NCBI GenBank assembly: GCA_934502905.1
Contig: CAKSVK010000023.1
Span: 1 to 29,487, forward strand
DNA: 29,487 bases
From: an uncultured Chitinophagaceae bacterium
GTDB taxonomy: Bacteria > Bacteroidota > Bacteroidia > Chitinophagales > Chitinophagaceae
Reading direction: 5' to 3'
The notes under the pieces were generated by a model, which ran no database searches, was not told the DNA's origin, and saw only the letters and a list, made by a program, of their open reading frames with translations. A program made the position numbers and the translations under genes. Positions 14,486 through 22,734 of this stretch are shown one piece after another; within the stretch, counting starts at the first letter, position 1, and each line of letters starts with the position of its first letter.

Positions 14486-17400
14486 TTAAAAGGTTATATC
14501 AATACCGATGTTATAATTAGCCGTTAAAGGATATTTATAACCACCGTCTGCACCATCTCCGTTAAGCCTGTGTTCGGGATCGAAAGTGATATCTTTTCCC
14601 TTCCAGGTATATAAGTTAAACGCGTTCACAAATATCCTCGCCTGCTGAGAGCTGATCCTGCTGATCCACCGCTGAGGAAGGCTGTAAGCCAGCTCAACGC
14701 TTTTCAAGCGGAGATAGGTTACATCCTGGAACCAATAAGTAGAAGCCTCCTTATTAGGTCCGTAACCAAACCCGTCACGGCTGATAGGATATTTCCCCGG
14801 CACCCAGGGGCTGTTAAAATCCATCGGATCTTCATGATGCCAGCGATCCAGGAACATTTGAGATGAGTTCCTTCCCCAGGGTAAGGGACCTTGTAATTGT
14901 TCAGTAGGCATCATGGAATAATTGCTGGCGCCCTGGAAAAATACATTCAGCGAAATTCCTTTCCATGAACCGGATAAATTTAACCCGTAAAACATTTCAG
15001 GTTCCACGCTGCGTGCAATAGGATGCCTGTCCAGGTCATCGATCATACCATCCTGGTTCCAGTCTTCATACCAGATATCGCCCGGGAATAATTCGGAATG
15101 TCCATTGGCATTTTGAACAGGTGCCAGGTCAATATCTCTCTGGTTTTGGAACTGTCCTACGATACCGTATCCCCATTGGATACCTTTCCAGCGATTATCA
15201 TTGCTGTTCCTCCAGTTCAGGTAACTGTTACCCGGTAAAGCAGCTTCATAGTGTTTCCAGCGTGCCCTTGCATACGTAAGGTTGGTTGAAATATTATAGG
15301 TAAAATCATTGATCCTGTTGGTATGTGACAACACTACTTCAAAGCCCCTGCTCAAGTCGCTGTTCAGGTTTTCCTGCGGCAGGATGGCCCCAAAAATGGG
15401 TGGAACAGCAATAGCGCGTTGGGCAAGGAGACCGTTGCGTTTCCTCTGAAACAATTCTACCGTAACATCCAACAGCCCGTTCCATAAGCCGGCGTCCACA
15501 CCCAGGTTTGTGGTAGTGGCCGTATACCAGGTAAGGCTGGGGTTGGGCAGTCCCTTTATAGAGGAGCCGGCAACCAGGTTCTTTCCATCAAATATATACG
15601 AACCCGAAGGATACAGGTATCCCTGCAAATCAGCAAATGCCAGTGCATCGGAGTTGTCTCCTAGCTTACCATGTGAGAACCTCAGCTTAAGGTTGTCCAA
15701 AAAGCTGATTTTATTTCTAAGAAACGCTTCTTCGCTGATCCTCCATCCCAGTGAAAACCCGGGAAAGAATCCCCAACGAGAGTCTTTGGGAAACAGGGAA
15801 GACCCATCGTAACGGAAGCTAAACTCGGCAAGGTATTTTGACATAAAGTCGTAGTTCACCCTTCCCACCAGCGCCTGATTGGAAGCTACCACATTGTCAG
15901 TTCCGGAAGCTACCTGGTTATCATTCAACCCTGCATTCAACTGGTCCAATGCCGATAGCGCGAAGTTCCTTTGAGCCAAAAATCCTGTTCCTGATCCATT
16001 ACGCGCCTCTCCCAATACCAACGCTTCTACACCATGCGCTCCAAAAGAGTTCTTATAGCGTACCGATAATTGCGTTTGGGTATATATCCTTTCATTAAAG
16101 GTATGCTGCAGGTTGGTTGGACTGGTCAATACAGTGGGCAGGTACTTGTCATTAGCCTCATCATATTTATATTCGTTATAGGCTTTCCTCCATATCTTAT
16201 TATGTCCGTAGTTCATATCATACGCAAACAATCCCTGTAGCTGGAGTCCCTTTACGAAAGGCATATCGTAGGTAAGCGTAGCAGTGGTCTGGTAATTTTT
16301 AAGCTGGTTGATCCTGTACCCTGTCAGATCCGAATTAATGATAGCCAGCGGATTTCTGTCTGCCTGCCCGTCATAATAATACGGAGCCGTATTGTTCGCG
16401 TATATCGGCTCATACCCCGGCTGCATCCATACCTGCTTAAAAAAGTCGTAAGAAGAGCTGCCGTAAGGAGAATTTTTTTCGTCTATCATACCGGCAAGAA
16501 TAATGTTGGCCGTTAAATTATTCGTGATCTTGGCAGTTACGTTAGAACGAAAATTATAGCGGTTATAATCCATTGATTTGGTATTATAAAGACCGGATTG
16601 ATACAGGTTACCTACGGTAAAAAAATAGGTTACTTTTTCACTCCCACCACTTACAGTTACACTGTTCTTGTTGATAGGCATAGCATTTCTAACAGTCAGG
16701 CCCCACCAATCCACATTGGGATAATCAGGATCTTCTCCTGTATATTTTTCCCAGTCGGGATAAGGCAAAGGATTACCCGCCACCAGGGCTGCCTCATTTT
16801 TCAGGATGAGGTTATCCATAGCATTGCGGATGGGCTTGGGAAACTCTGTAAGCTTTTGCCAGCCATAAGAAGAATTAAAGGAAATTTTCGGTTTTCCTGC
16901 CTGGCCTTTTTTAGTAGTGATCAGCATAACCCCGTTTGCGGCTTTCAGTCCATACACCGCGGCAGAAGCATCTTTCAGAATGGTAACGCTGGCAATAGCT
17001 GCGGGATCTATTCTCTGAAAATCATCTCTGGGCACTCCATCCACTACCACCAGCATGGCGCCCCATCCCCTGATGTCGATACTATTGTTATAAGTACCGG
17101 GCTCTCCTCCGATCTGCATCACCCTTAAACCCGGCAGTTTTCCTGTAAGCGTGTTGCTAAAGTCAGAAGTTGTTACGGCAGTCAGATCCGATGGTCCGAC
17201 AGTAGATACGGCTCCGGTAACGCTGGCCTTCTTTTGTGTACCATATCCTATTACCACTACCTGCGCCAGTTCACTTTCTGATTGCTTCAGTATTATAGTG
17301 ATGTCAGTAGCGCTGGTTACTTTTACTTCCTGCGAAATATGCCCCACCAGCGTTATCTCCAGTATATCACCCGGATCGGCATCTATGGTAAAGTTGCCTC

Positions 17401-17917
17401 CTTCATCGGTAGTAGTCCCCTTTGAGGTGCCTTTAACAACTACGCTTGCACCGTTAACAGGCTCGCCGGCTTCGGAAAGCACTTTTCCTGTTACCTGCAC
17501 CATTTCCACCGTTGCGGTTGCATGATCTGAAGCAATGGCGGCTTGCTTTTCCGCTACCTTTGGAGTAAGTACAATGGTATTATATTTTATCAGAAAACCG
17601 ATAGGCTGGTTCAAAAAACACAATTCCAGCGCCTCCTGCAGGGTGGTATTTTGTATGTTAACAGAAATCTTTTTTGTCTTTTTAAGCAGTTCGGGATTGT
17701 ATATGGCGTCGTACCCGGTTTGAGATTTTACCATCTCAAATACCTGTTTCAGCGAAATATTTTTGCCGGAAATAGAAACCTTCTGGGAATAGGTTTCAGC
17801 ACTTACGTGCAGGCAGGCAATTAACAAAAACAGCGCTGTCAATTTCATATAGAGCAATGTTTGCGCCCAGCGATGCCTTTTTGACATAAAGGCATTGCCA
17901 TAAGCATTTTGGTTCAT
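14486..17917 (-). CDS. SusC/RagA TonB-linked outer-membrane transporter with STN domain
   Basis: A 1143-residue TonB-dependent transporter. The signal sequence is at about residues 12-43 (hydrophobic core LYMKLTALFLLIACLHVSA). An STN signalling domain (about 46-118) follows, then a carboxypeptidase-regulatory-like domain (140-212), the SusC signature QVVVIGYGTQKK (219-230), the plug (about 235-340 with LRVMQIGGEPG and AAVYGLKAANGVMLITTKKG) and a beta-barrel ending GIDITF with a terminal Phe. The STN domain is the part that contacts FecR-type anti-sigma factors, and such a pair lies directly upstream. It is therefore both transporter and sensor. It probably heads the SusC-SusD-DUF3823-cytochrome transcript; the 185-base gap before it holds a hairpin but no perfect TAnnTTTG box. 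Confidence 0.95.
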   Translation of the reverse strand: MNQNAYGNAFMSKRHRWAQTLLYMKLTALFLLIACLHVSAETYSQKVSISGKNISLKQVFEMVKSQTGYDAIYNPELLKKTKKISVNIQNTTLQEALELCFLNQPIGFLIKYNTIVLTPKVAEKQAAIASDHATATVEMVQVTGKVLSEAGEPVNGASVVVKGTSKGTTTDEGGNFTIDADPGDILEITLVGHISQEVKVTSATDITIILKQSESELAQVVVIGYGTQKKASVTGAVSTVGPSDLTAVTTSDFSNTLTGKLPGLRVMQIGGEPGTYNNSIDIRGWGAMLVVVDGVPRDDFQRIDPAAIASVTILKDASAAVYGLKAANGVMLITTKKGQAGKPKISFNSSYGWQKLTEFPKPIRNAMDNLILKNEAALVAGNPLPYPDWEKYTGEDPDYPNVDWWGLTVRNAMPINKNSVTVSGGSEKVTYFFTVGNLYQSGLYNTKSMDYNRYNFRSNVTAKITNNLTANIILAGMIDEKNSPYGSSSYDFFKQVWMQPGYEPIYANNTAPYYYDGQADRNPLAIINSDLTGYRINQLKNYQTTATLTYDMPFVKGLQLQGLFAYDMNYGHNKIWRKAYNEYKYDEANDKYLPTVLTSPTNLQHTFNERIYTQTQLSVRYKNSFGAHGVEALVLGEARNGSGTGFLAQRNFALSALDQLNAGLNDNQVASGTDNVVASNQALVGRVNYDFMSKYLAEFSFRYDGSSLFPKDSRWGFFPGFSLGWRISEEAFLRNKISFLDNLKLRFSHGKLGDNSDALAFADLQGYLYPSGSYIFDGKNLVAGSSIKGLPNPSLTWYTATTTNLGVDAGLWNGLLDVTVELFQRKRNGLLAQRAIAVPPIFGAILPQENLNSDLSRGFEVVLSHTNRINDFTYNISTNLTYARARWKHYEAALPGNSYLNWRNSNDNRWKGIQWGYGIVGQFQNQRDIDLAPVQNANGHSELFPGDIWYEDWNQDGMIDDLDRHPIARSVEPEMFYGLNLSGSWKGISLNVFFQGASNYSMMPTEQLQGPLPWGRNSSQMFLDRWHHEDPMDFNSPWVPGKYPISRDGFGYGPNKEASTYWFQDVTYLRLKSVELAYSLPQRWISRISSQQARIFVNAFNLYTWKGKDITFDPEHRLNGDGADGGYKYPLTANYNIGIDITF

Positions 17918-17986
17918 ACTTTTGAATGGTTTTGATTTACGAATAGTTTTTCTGCGCGAATAACAAAGTAGCTCAAAACGTTCCGG

Positions 17987-18008
17987 GAACCCTGTTACCG
18001 CAGGGTTC
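17987..18008 (-). promoter_or_regulatory. Hairpin between the fecR-like and susC-like genes
   Basis: An 8-bp perfect stem (GAACCCTG/CAGGGTTC) with a six-base loop lies 95 bases past the anti-sigma stop and 70 bases before the SusC start. It is not followed by a T run, so it may be an attenuator, a processing site or part of the SusC leader rather than a simple terminator. TACTTTG just downstream on the minus strand is one base short of the -7 consensus. Confidence 0.4.
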
Positions 18009-18102
18009 TCTTATATTTTTGAACTACCAGAGGTTTGATAATTAATGGATTAAGCGATCATAAGCAAGTTGTTTGGTTTTTGGTTTATGTAAAAAATAGG
18101 TA

Positions 18103-19359
18103 CTACCTGGACGGTTGAACTGTAATCATTCTTCCGTTTACTGAAAATTTTACCCTGCCGTCCCCGGCCAATATTTCTAAAAGTTTATCCACGTCATCTT
18201 TCCGGCTGATGCCTCCTGAAAATAAAGTAGAAGACAACCCTGCCTCATATCGTATATCCACATCGTACCACCTGGAGATCTGCCGCATGATGCTGGTTAT
18301 ATCAGTATTCGAAAACTTGAACACTCCGTTTTTCCATGCCAGCACTTCCGTCAGGTCCGGCCGGCTGGAGCTGAATATATAGCTGCCGGCGGCTATGCCA
18401 GCCTGTTCGCCCGGCATTATTTTCACCTGCGCCTTTCCTTTATTCACCGATACAGCACCTTCCACCAGCGTAGTGCGCACCAGGTCTTCATCAGGGTAAG
18501 CATTGATATTGAAATGGGTTCCTAATACCACCACTTCCACTTTATCCTGTTCATTATCAGGAGAAGATACTTCCACGATAAAAGGCATCCGCTGCCGGGT
18601 ATTCTCCCTGCCGGGTAAGAATTGTTTCGCCACTTCAAAATATACTTCCCCGGTTACAGATACCCTTCTTTCCCCTCCCGTAAACACCGCCGGAAAACTG
18701 ATGGAAGACGCCGCGTTCAGCCACACAGTCGTCCCGTCAGGCAATATCACCTGGTACTGCCCGCCCCGGGGAGTAGCAATGGTGTTACCCGGTATTACAG
18801 CGCCGGATGAAGCAAAATGGGAAGCATCATATACCAGCTTTCCGTTCTGCCTGTAAATAGCAATATTTCCCTTTTCATTGATCGTTTCCGAAGCCGTGTC
18901 TAAAACCACCTGCGTTCCATCTGTGAGCGTAAGTATTGCCTTGTTGCTGCCCGGCACAATTTTATCCGCTACAGGAGCAACTGTTTCCTGAAATTGTTCC
19001 TTGTCTCCCGTAAGCGGTAACAAAAAAAAGGCACCCAGTATTAGTCCTGCCACTGCAGCAGCGGCCAGCCAGCGCCACGTTCTTACCGGTCTATCGGGCA
19101 CCACCGCCATATCCTGCACACCTGCGATCCTGGATAAAATGCGTTCTTCATAAAAAGCAACTGCTACTTCCTCCATCTGCTCCAGGTCATTTTCCAATTC
19201 CCTGCTATCCATTAATTTATCGAACAGCGCCCGGTTGTGGCTATGGCTATCCCGCCACTGAAACAACGTATACAGTTCCTCTTCGGAAATATTGTCTTCC
19301 CGGTATTTTTTTATAAGACCAGCTATGAGCAAGGCGTTTTGTATCGCGCTTTCGTTCAT
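18103..19359 (-). CDS. FecR family anti-sigma factor with DUF4974 domain
   Basis: A 418-residue inner-membrane protein. Residues 1-90 form the cytoplasmic sigma-binding part, residues 97-116 the membrane segment after RTWRW, and the periplasmic part carries the FecR domain (about 194-300: TPRGGQYQVILPDGTTVWLNAASSI and RRVSVTGEVYFEV) and a C-terminal DUF4974 domain (about 345-418: FKFSNTDITSIMRQISRWYDVDIRYE). It transmits a signal from the STN domain of SusC to the sigma factor encoded upstream, which starts 65 bases before it on the same strand. All parts are intact and the length is usual for Bacteroidetes members. Confidence 0.93.
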   Translation of the reverse strand: MNESAIQNALLIAGLIKKYREDNISEEELYTLFQWRDSHSHNRALFDKLMDSRELENDLEQMEEVAVAFYEERILSRIAGVQDMAVVPDRPVRTWRWLAAAAVAGLILGAFFLLPLTGDKEQFQETVAPVADKIVPGSNKAILTLTDGTQVVLDTASETINEKGNIAIYRQNGKLVYDASHFASSGAVIPGNTIATPRGGQYQVILPDGTTVWLNAASSISFPAVFTGGERRVSVTGEVYFEVAKQFLPGRENTRQRMPFIVEVSSPDNEQDKVEVVVLGTHFNINAYPDEDLVRTTLVEGAVSVNKGKAQVKIMPGEQAGIAAGSYIFSSSRPDLTEVLAWKNGVFKFSNTDITSIMRQISRWYDVDIRYEAGLSSTLFSGGISRKDDVDKLLEILAGDGRVKFSVNGRMITVQPSR

Positions 19360-19424
19360 ACTACATCGGCTTTACCTGCAATACACCGCAAACGGCGATT
19401 TGTACCATGCCCTCTTAAAAAAAA

Positions 19425-20021
19425 CTATTTGCAGAAAAAGAGAAGGATAAAAAATGACCACAGAAAGGCACTTCTGTGCTTAAACCACTGTTTGATCAAT
19501 CGGAAAGCCCGTGTTTTTTGATTGCGGACCGTTTGTTGGGAAAGATGCAGATGATCGGCTATCTCCTGGTTGCTCATTTCCTTAAAATGACTGAGGATAA
19601 AGACCTTTCTCATCCTGGCAGGCAGCGCATTCACCGATCTCCGGAGATCAGCCAGCACTTCAGCGTATATTATTTCGGATTCAATGCAGGCGCCCGTGTC
19701 CTCTTCATGTATTTGAGCAAAAGCCTGGAAGCGGGCCTGTTCTCGTTTGCGACTTCTTATATTATTAATACAACTATTACGTATGGAAGTATATAAAAAA
19801 CCTTTTACTTCTTCAATACATGTAAACGCTTCCCTCCGTTCCCACAACTTTATTATAGCCTCTTCTACCAGGTCTTCCGCAGAAGCGTCCCTGTTCAATA
19901 TCCTTATAGCATACCTGCACAATACCGGGAAATAAATGCGGATAAGATATTGCAAACCTGCAGGGTCCCCCTCCTGTAGTAACCTGAAGCAATCTTCGTC
20001 GTTTTTAACATGCAATTCCAT
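19425..20021 (-). CDS. ECF RNA polymerase sigma-70 factor of the SusCD locus
   Basis: A 198-residue ECF sigma factor of the Bacteroidetes FecI-like type. Region 2 (about 25-90) contains LIRIYFPVLCRYAIRIL, AEDLVEEAIIKLWERR and the GFLYTSIRNSCINNIR stretch. Region 4 (about 128-185) contains LPARMRKVFILSHFKEMSNQEIA and the recognition helix LSQQTVRNQKTRAFRLIK. The C-terminal 15 residues are hydrophobic (AFLWSFFILLFFC), as is common in this group. It is expected to drive the SusCD operon when FecR releases it. A perfect TATCTTTG element lies 38 bases upstream of the ATG, so basal expression is from the housekeeping sigma factor. Confidence 0.93.
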   Translation of the reverse strand: MELHVKNDEDCFRLLQEGDPAGLQYLIRIYFPVLCRYAIRILNRDASAEDLVEEAIIKLWERREAFTCIEEVKGFLYTSIRNSCINNIRSRKREQARFQAFAQIHEEDTGACIESEIIYAEVLADLRRSVNALPARMRKVFILSHFKEMSNQEIADHLHLSQQTVRNQKTRAFRLIKQWFKHRSAFLWSFFILLFFCK

Positions 20022-20058
20022 GAGAATGGAATAAGTAAGTTTTAGGGATATAAAACGG

Positions 20059-20066
20059 CAAAGATA
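20059..20066 (-). promoter_or_regulatory. Bacteroidetes -7 element TATCTTTG for the ECF sigma gene
   Basis: A perfect TAnnTTTG match on the minus strand, 38 bases before the ATG at 20021. This gives a leader of about 30 bases. No clear -33 TTTG is present at the usual spacing. Confidence 0.55.
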
Positions 20067-20245
20067 ATCATCTGAAGTTCATGATGGGACTTTTAACGGT
20101 TTACTCCCGGGGAAACGCCTACCAAAAGAAGCAGGTAACTGCCCGTTATCCAGATTGTTTTCTTTGTTTTACCGGAACAAGATAAGAAAGATGGAAAATT
20201 GATAAGAATCCCGGGGATTATGTATGCTCCGGGTACATTTACCTT

Positions 20246-20289
20246 CCAACTTCGTTGGGGTGCTATTCACGTGTAAGCCCTTCAGGCTT
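20246..20289. repeat. Two REP-like hairpins related to the 3.85 kb cluster, inverted
   Basis: CCAAC-TTC-GTTGG (20246-20258) and AAGCC/GGCTT with a CTTCA loop (20275-20289) correspond, in reverse order and orientation, to the hairpins at 3867-3883 and 3839-3853, with gaps of 16 and 13 bases respectively. The A/T-rich flank AAATT next to the AAGCC hairpin is also shared. Confidence 0.55.
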
Positions 20290-20755
20290 AAATTAACGGT
20301 CATATTAAGTTTCCGATTGGGAGTTCTCAATCATTGAGTCGTGACATGTAAAGCCAATAAGGTGACTGGTCTCCTTTACCTGGGTAAAATATCAGGAAGA
20401 TATAGCCGAAGCTTCAGTAACACTAAAGTTTAATCAGTCCCGCATTTTGCGGGGCAGGGAATTACGATAATCTACCACGGCAGACAGGTTATTCCCCGGC
20501 GGCTTTTTGCGCCGTGCCCGTCCGAAGGCGGATACTTATTCCGCAAAAAAGCAACAGAAAAATTAGGAGGGAGTTTGGAGCTAAATGAAGACCGTGTTTA
20601 CAAAAACAAATCAAGATTTCGCCGCGCTGCGGCTCGTGAGATTTTTTATCCTACATTACTACAAATATTTCACGGTGCGATGCACCATCTTACAGATATT
20701 TGATTAACAGCAACTTGCATAATATGCATTGGCAGACACCACCTGTAGCGTCTGA

Positions 20756-20783
20756 TACCGGCGGGTGATGACACCCGCCGGTA
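20756..20783 (-). terminator. Strong hairpin downstream of the T9SS repeat protein gene
   Basis: A perfect 12-bp stem (TACCGGCGGGTG/CACCCGCCGGTA) with a four-base loop lies 109 bases past the stop at 20892. There is no T run after it on the minus strand, so termination is an inference; it could equally be another extragenic repeat. Confidence 0.4.
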
Positions 20784-20891
20784 AAAATTTGAACTTTTGT
20801 GCATATATCAGTTCAGGCACATTTGTCCTGCGGCTTATTCCTTTCCTGCCTCTTCAAACCGTAGTTTTCCGGGAGCCCGATGCAGAAAATA

Positions 20892-22733
20892 TTATTTCCG
20901 GATGATGATTCGCTCAGCTTTCCAGATGCCTTCGTCATTAAAACGGAGAACATATATACCATCAGGAAGGTTGGTCGTCAATTTTGCCATGCCGTTCACC
21001 ACCGTTTCAGACTGGGTAAGTATGAGCCTTCCGCTTATATCATACCATTCCGCCAGCACTTTACCAGCCTGCAATCCCCTTACGGAAACCGTACCGGCAG
21101 AAGGATTCGGGTAAACCAATAATTTCGCCAGCGCGTTGAACTGAACAGCAACAGTGTTGGAGTATGCATAACTGCCATCCATTCTCAACCGCTTAATTCG
21201 GTAAATATTGCGCCCTCTATGTGGATTGTCATCTGTATGGTTGTACGTTACCCCGGTACGGCCCGTTTCATTTACTGTCAATATATTTATCGCTTCAAAC
21301 CGTACGCCGTCATGACTCCGTTCGATGGTGTATACAGCCTTTCCTTCATCTGCCGTTGTTTTCCATTTCAGGTTAATGCCGTTCTCCGCCGTTGCCGCTT
21401 CCAGCTTTACCGGATTATCCGCCAGGATATGCATTACCCGGTAAGCCAGGGCAAAATGCGAGAAGGAATTGAATGCCGCAGGCGTAGAAGTAGATCTGAT
21501 ACTACCCGTCAGGTTGAGTCCACCATCATATGCAGGTGCGCCTGCTCCGCCGATATCACTCCATTCATTGGGAGCAGCCGGTGTAGTCTTCACGATCGTG
21601 GTAGCATTTCCGTTAGTAACCAGATCGTTCTCTCCAAAAAATACCTCAATGGTCTGGTTACCGCTGAGTCCGGTTGCCGGCTGGCTGACACCGGAGGCAT
21701 TTAACCGGTTAATGGTATAATAATGTACCCGGGATACTGAGTCTACCAGCGGTGGTAAAGTATATCCTAATGCGGCGGCGCTGGCATTATGCAGCTCTAC
21801 ATAATACGTGTATAACGAAGAGTTAGTATGCGACACGGTAAGTATTACCGGGCGACAGTCTGCTTGCTTACCAACCGGAAAATTCAATACGCTTGTACCT
21901 GAGCTGGATTTCTGGTAACGCATCGGTCCGTTTACATAGCTGGCGGACAATGCATTGCCGGCAGCTACAGCAGAATTATTCAGCATGGTTACAATATTGG
22001 TAGCATTGGTATGCAGCAAGCCGGATGTAAGCGCAAGCGTCCTCGACACATTGACAGCAGCATTAAGTGTAACACCAGAACCGGTATTGCGAATGTCCAG
22101 CCTGGAAAATACCGGTGTGGGGGTACCCGGAGAAACGGATATGGCTTGTGCACCAGCACCATTGAATATGGCAGTGCCTGTATTTGACCCGAATGTAATA
22201 ACAGTGCCGGACGATATGCTCAGGTTGCCGTTATAGGTACCGGCCTGGTTATAGTTAGGATAGATCAGCCCGCTCCCTGCCTTTTCAAGGCGCACATGAT
22301 CATTGTATATATCCGGTGCCGAATTCGTAAACAGGGAATATCCCGTTCCTTCATTAATAAAGAAAAACGGACCGTTAAATATGTTATTACCGGCGCTTGC
22401 ATCATTCGAGCTACCGGTTTTGGTAGCATATACCTGGGATGAAAAAACAGTCCCGTTGAATAATATGCCGGGGCTGCTGATACTTACGGTACCCCCGAAC
22501 GAAGAGGAAGGCCCAACCACCAGCCTGCCGGTACCCGTTAGCGCAAGCGCCTGGGCTGTAGATCCGGGTTGTGTAAATTGCTTCAACAATAAAGTACCGG
22601 ATGAAAAACCACCCGGACCAATGCTGATGGTTCTTCCTGCAGCCAGCGTAGCGGTGGCGGTGGCATTGCCGGAACAGAAATAAATACCCGACCCGCTTAT
22701 AGAAGAAACAAATATATCATCATTGAAGACAGT
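20892..22733 (-). CDS. C-terminal part of a frameshifted repeat protein, with T9SS sorting domain
   Basis: About 613 codons that continue the repeat protein encoded upstream, but in the next reading frame. The frame is open from about 22733 (TVFNDDIFVSS...). Used alone, its first start-type codon in good context is a TTG at 22589 and there is no signal peptide, so it is unlikely to be an independent gene. It holds the last repeat (AAGRTISIGPGGFSSGTLLLKQFTQ, then GPSSSFGG), a non-repeat region, a fibronectin-like segment (INLKWKTTADEGKAVYTIERSHDG) and a C-terminal type A T9SS sorting domain: KLLVYPNPSAGTVSVRG, YDISGRLI and a final DGIYVLRF...ERIIIRK. That domain normally directs export through the outer membrane and surface attachment. 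Broken gene, programmed shift and sequencing error are all possible. Confidence 0.75.
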   Translation of the reverse strand, partial: TVFNDDIFVSSISGSGIYFCSGNATATATLAAGRTISIGPGGFSSGTLLLKQFTQPGSTAQALALTGTGRLVVGPSSSFGGTVSISSPGILFNGTVFSSQVYATKTGSSNDASAGNNIFNGPFFFINEGTGYSLFTNSAPDIYNDHVRLEKAGSGLIYPNYNQAGTYNGNLSISSGTVITFGSNTGTAIFNGAGAQAISVSPGTPTPVFSRLDIRNTGSGVTLNAAVNVSRTLALTSGLLHTNATNIVTMLNNSAVAAGNALSASYVNGPMRYQKSSSGTSVLNFPVGKQADCRPVILTVSHTNSSLYTYYVELHNASAAALGYTLPPLVDSVSRVHYYTINRLNASGVSQPATGLSGNQTIEVFFGENDLVTNGNATTIVKTTPAAPNEWSDIGGAGAPAYDGGLNLTGSIRSTSTPAAFNSFSHFALAYRVMHILADNPVKLEAATAENGINLKWKTTADEGKAVYTIERSHDGVRFEAINILTVNETGRTGVTYNHTDDNPHRGRNIYRIKRLRMDGSYAYSNTVAVQFNALAKLLVYPNPSAGTVSVRGLQAGKVLAEWYDISGRLILTQSETVVNGMAKLTTNLPDGIYVLRFNDEGIWKAERIIIRK

Positions 22734-22734
22734 T
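22660..22734 (-). repeat. 75-base exact direct repeat at the frameshift junction (second copy 22929-23003)
   Basis: Bases 22660-22734 are identical to 22929-23003. The offset of 269 bases is one short of 90 codons, which is why the reading frame changes here. The copy at 22929 continues into TCTGCGGGAACTGTC on the coding strand, while the copy at 22660 has AGCGCAGAACTGTC, one G fewer. Confidence 0.8.

Larger units (their letters stand above)
20067..20891. other. Gene-poor stretch with a mosaic of hairpin elements
   Basis: No convincing gene is seen. It contains the REP-like pair at 20246-20289, a hairpin CCCGCA/TGCGGG at 20439-20453, a nested hairpin at 20662-20702 (outer CAAATAT/ATATTTG, inner GGTGC/GCACC), a small CCGC/GCGG stem near 20621-20631, and a 12-bp stem at 20756-20783. 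The middle (20480-20590) shows no recognisable reading frame or motif. The spacing and variety of hairpins suggest repeated insertion of extragenic elements. Confidence 0.5.

Noticed and set aside
17918..17986. TACTTTG before the SusC gene as a -7 promoter element
   Set aside because: It is one base shorter than TAnnTTTG and has no matching -33 box; it was left as a comment only.
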